A stretch of DNA of 17,411 bases, taken from the NCBI GenBank assembly GCA_021202495.1, contig JAJQCX010000085.1, positions 1 through 17,411 of the forward strand, given 5' to 3'. Of the stretch, positions 15,770 to 17,411 are shown one piece after another. Under the pieces are notes generated by a model. It ran no database searches. It saw only the letters and a list, made by a program, of their open reading frames with translations, and was not told where the DNA came from. A program made the translations under genes and the position numbers. The stretch's first letter is position 1, and each line of letters opens with the position of its first letter. The stretch comes from Clostridia bacterium (GTDB lineage: Bacteria; Bacillota; Clostridia; UMGS1883).

Positions 15770-15780
15770 CTTTGGCGAGA

Positions 15781-15809
15781 TTGACAAGAGTGGTTGGAAT
15801 TGATATAAT
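15781..15809 (+). promoter_or_regulatory. Full-consensus sigma-A promoter
   Basis: -35 TTGACA (15781-15786), exactly 17 bases, -10 TATAAT (15804-15809): a perfect match to the sigma-A consensus, starting 12 bases after the previous terminator's T-tract. It drives the two-gene unit at 15842-16836. Confidence 0.93.
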
Positions 15810-15841
15810 TAAATCACAAATAATGTAAAAGAGGGTTCGCA

Positions 15842-16219
15842 ATGAAAATGACTTTGACGGAAGAATTTCAGGACACTGTGTCCGAGCTTCACATTTGGAA
15901 TAAGAGCATCCTTGACATTATGACAAAGCTTCAGCTTTCGGGGGCGAAGGTCGCGAGGGCTGCGGCAAAAGCGGTGACGGTGTGCGGCTGCGTTGAGGTT
16001 GACGGGCGGAAAAATATTGTTTCGTTTGAAAAGCGCGGCGACGGCTCTCAGGTGAGAGGTGCGCTGTGCGAGGACTGCAGGGCGAGCATTGAAAAGGAGA
16101 TAGGAGAAAATTTGTATTATATTGTTTCGCTGTGCAACTGTTTGAATTTGAATGTCGATAAAATAATCGGAAAGGAGCTGGAGAGAGTTAAGGCTCTCGG
16201 AAAGTATAACTTAATGTAA
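15842..16219 (+). CDS. Small Cys-rich protein with a MazG-like C-terminal helix pair, function unknown
   Basis: 125 residues, no signal peptide or membrane segment, so probably cytoplasmic. Six cysteines stand in three pairs: C48-x-C50, C76-x2-C79 and C98-x-C100, which could bind a metal. The C-terminal part 'IEKEIGENLYYIVSLCNCL' followed by 'NVDKIIGKELERVK' resembles the helical end of MazG-type nucleotide pyrophosphohydrolases. The usual acidic residue after 'EIG' is replaced (E-N), so activity is doubtful. I recall similar sequences as uncharacterised proteins in Clostridia but cannot confirm a family. AAGAGGG lies about seven bases before ATG 15842; ATG 15848 is an alternative. A perfect consensus promoter suggests high expression. 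The stop shares one base with the start of the NlpC/P60-like gene, implying coupled translation. Confidence 0.75.
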   Translation: MKMTLTEEFQDTVSELHIWNKSILDIMTKLQLSGAKVARAAAKAVTVCGCVEVDGRKNIVSFEKRGDGSQVRGALCEDCRASIEKEIGENLYYIVSLCNCLNLNVDKIIGKELERVKALGKYNLM

Positions 16220-16836
16220 TGGACAAAGAGAGATTTATAAAAAAGGCGCTTAAGCCTGTGGGGCACACGATGTATGTTTTGGGCGGCGGTTGGAACGAAG
16301 AGGATACGGGCGCGGGTGAAACCGCGCTTTCGTGCGGTGAGGGGAAATTGTGGCGCGGATTTTTTGAAAAGGCGGGGCGCGATTATGATTACAAAAAAGA
16401 AAAAGCGCCGCGTGAATGCGGGCTTGACTGCACGGGGTTTGTGGGATGGGCGATATATAATTCGATTGCGGGGGAAAAGAGACGGGAGGGATATGTTTTT
16501 AAATCGGACGTTTTCGGGCAGGAGATGGAAAGACTGGGGCTGGGTGAATGGAGCGAAGATGGGAGCGACGCGAAGCGAGGCGACATAATGTGCAAAAAGG
16601 GGCACGTTTGGATTTGCCTTGGGGTGATGGGTGACGGTTCGCGGCTGATACTCCATTCGTCTCCTCCGGGGGTGTGCGTATGCGGAGCGCCCGAGGGGAG
16701 CATGGCGCATAGGAAAGCGGATGAATACATGCGGCAATATCCCGAATGGTATGGGAAATTCCCTGTGACGCACAGAGGGGAGGATTATTTGACGGGGTAT
16801 GGAAGGGTGAGAATTGGTGTGGAGTTTGGAGTGTGA
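16219..16836 (+). CDS. NlpC/P60-like cysteine peptidase family protein lacking a signal peptide
   Basis: 205 residues. The likely nucleophile is C71 in 'GLDCTGFVGWAIYN', the equivalent of the NlpC/P60 DCSGFV motif. H129 in 'KKGHVWICLG' fits the catalytic His, and H146 in 'LILHSSPPG' the third polar residue. The N-terminal 'MYVLGGGWNEEDTGAG' motif is one I recall from a Clostridia subfamily of these proteins. NlpC/P60 enzymes usually cut peptide bonds in peptidoglycan outside the cell, but no signal peptide is present, so this one may act inside the cell, on recycled muropeptides or another substrate. The start is ATG at 16219, overlapping the previous stop by one base (TAATG), with no good ribosome binding site of its own. 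The last residues (VEFGV) and the stop are encoded by the start of a dispersed repeat, so the original C-terminus may have been altered. Confidence 0.83.
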   Translation: MDKERFIKKALKPVGHTMYVLGGGWNEEDTGAGETALSCGEGKLWRGFFEKAGRDYDYKKEKAPRECGLDCTGFVGWAIYNSIAGEKRREGYVFKSDVFGQEMERLGLGEWSEDGSDAKRGDIMCKKGHVWICLGVMGDGSRLILHSSPPGVCVCGAPEGSMAHRKADEYMRQYPEWYGKFPVTHRGEDYLTGYGRVRIGVEFGV

Positions 16837-17038
16837 AGTGTGGAGTTGAGGAAAAAATTTTGCGGGGCAAAATTTTGAATTGATGCGCTGCGGCGCGGGC
16901 GGATGGGGCAAGATGCGCCCTTACGGGTTGCGCCTGCGGGCGCAGCGGGAGGGGACAAGCCCCGCCCGTACAATCTGAATTGCGGCGGGAGTGGGAATTG
17001 TAAGGACAGCGCGGGGGACGGTCAAGCGGGACGCTTGC
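16818..17038. repeat. Dispersed modular intergenic repeat, copy 4
   Basis: It starts with GGAGTTTGGAGTGT inside the end of the NlpC/P60-like gene and contains the GGG-loop 10-bp stem (16854-16876; left arm AAAATTTTGC). It continues with the ATGCGC-TGCGG-CGCGGG hairpin, GATGCGCCC, a second GCGCCTGCGGGCGC hairpin (about 16930-16943), CCCGTACA and AATTGCGGC. It ends with CAAGCG/CGCTTG around GGA (17023-17037). It fills the whole gap between two convergent genes. Confidence 0.75.
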
Positions 17039-17043
17039 GGGGA

Positions 17044-17373
17044 TCAGTCGGGATAGGGGGTGTCGTCTTCGCCGTCGCGGGCAAGGAAGAGGAGTTTCTC
17101 GTTTGTGCAGATGCCTATCCATGTGTTGGGGGCGGCGCGTTTATAGAAGCGGCAGGCGGCACATTCGGTGCATTTTTCTTCAGTTGTGCTTTCGGCGTCT
17201 TCGCACGAGCGTTCGGAGGAAACGAGAATCAAGTGACCGGACGGGGTGAAGCGGTCGAGGTTGAGCCATTCTCTGTAGTCCTCAAGGATGCGGCCGGAAA
17301 ATTGGTCGCGGAAGATGGGAACGTACAATTCATATTCGTCTTCTTCGATTATGTATTTTCTTATTCTTTCCAT
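17044..17373 (-). CDS. Small protein with a CxxCxxC cluster, function unknown
   Basis: 109 residues, acidic, no signal peptide or membrane segment. The start is supported by AGGTGGG six bases before ATG on the minus strand. The N-terminal half ('MERIRKYIIEEDEYELYVPI') is unremarkable. The second half has C68-x2-C71-x2-C74 and C89 in 'CTECAACRFYKRA…WIGICTNE', and an earlier C57. Four such cysteines could hold zinc or an iron-sulfur cluster. The strong ribosome binding site and good codon structure support a real gene although I do not recognise the family. It converges on the NlpC/P60-like gene and ends six bases from a dispersed repeat. Its promoter lies beyond the window. Confidence 0.7.
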   Translation of the reverse strand: MERIRKYIIEEDEYELYVPIFRDQFSGRILEDYREWLNLDRFTPSGHLILVSSERSCEDAESTTEEKCTECAACRFYKRAAPNTWIGICTNEKLLFLARDGEDDTPYPD

Positions 17374-17411
17374 AAATACCCACCTTTGATTTATCGGATT
17401 TATGTTTGATA

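Noticed and set aside
4015..17038. CRISPR array
   Set aside because: Repeats are dispersed between genes, differ in length and have no regular spacers.
16903..17409. 168-codon frame on the plus strand at the right end
   Set aside because: Its first third is repeat and the rest is antisense to the 109-residue gene, which has a proper ribosome binding site.

Overview
The window looks like the chromosome of an anaerobic Gram-positive Clostridia member, probably an uncultured gut-type lineage near Oscillospirales. This is inferred from gene content: S-layer homology (SLH) proteins, a BspA-type leucine-rich repeat surface protein, a YfhO/CsbB-type/GtrA glycosylation set, strong AGGAGG ribosome binding sites and sigma-A promoters with 17-bp spacers. 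There are no outer-membrane genes, tRNAs, rRNAs, CRISPR arrays or transposase genes.

Layout. (1) 9-3713, minus: a 1234-residue secreted BspA-like protein with five super-modules. Its C-terminal carbohydrate-binding-like domain is cut short by a 40-nt inverted repeat at the window edge. (2) 3749-4005, minus: a promoter, a long rod-shaped RNA and an intrinsic terminator, best read as 6S RNA, directly upstream of the BspA gene. (3) 4248-7004, plus: a promoter and an 890-residue SLH protein with two DUF4430-like domains and a poly-Asp linker. (4) 7005-7550: 546 noncoding bases with six consecutive hairpins and a ~232-bp MITE-like imperfect palindrome. (5) 7551-8054: a stand-alone Sfp-type phosphopantetheinyl transferase with a TTG start. 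(6) 8220-15769: what looks like one ~7.5-kb envelope operon with a promoter, a membrane-anchored protein, a cohesin-like SLH protein, NfeD, an SPFH/stomatin protein, YfhO, a polyprenyl-phosphate glycosyltransferase, a repeat-filled gap, GtrA and a terminator. (7) 15781-16836: a consensus promoter, a small Cys-rich protein and an NlpC/P60-like cysteine peptidase whose genes overlap by one base. (8) 17044-17373, minus: a small protein with a CxxCxxC cluster.

How the genes may work together. YfhO, the family-2 glycosyltransferase and GtrA match the known three-component scheme in which a sugar is loaded on undecaprenyl phosphate, flipped, and transferred to a wall polymer outside the cell. Here they are translationally coupled to an NfeD/SPFH pair and co-oriented with a surface-anchored SLH protein, so the operon probably builds and decorates the envelope.

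The gaps between genes carry at least four copies of one modular repeat. They share a right end (CGCTTG) and, in three copies, a 10-bp stem with a GGG loop that shows compensatory base changes. This repeat family, the 6S-like RNA and the composition of the envelope operon are the most interesting items. I see no clear new defence or biosynthetic system.
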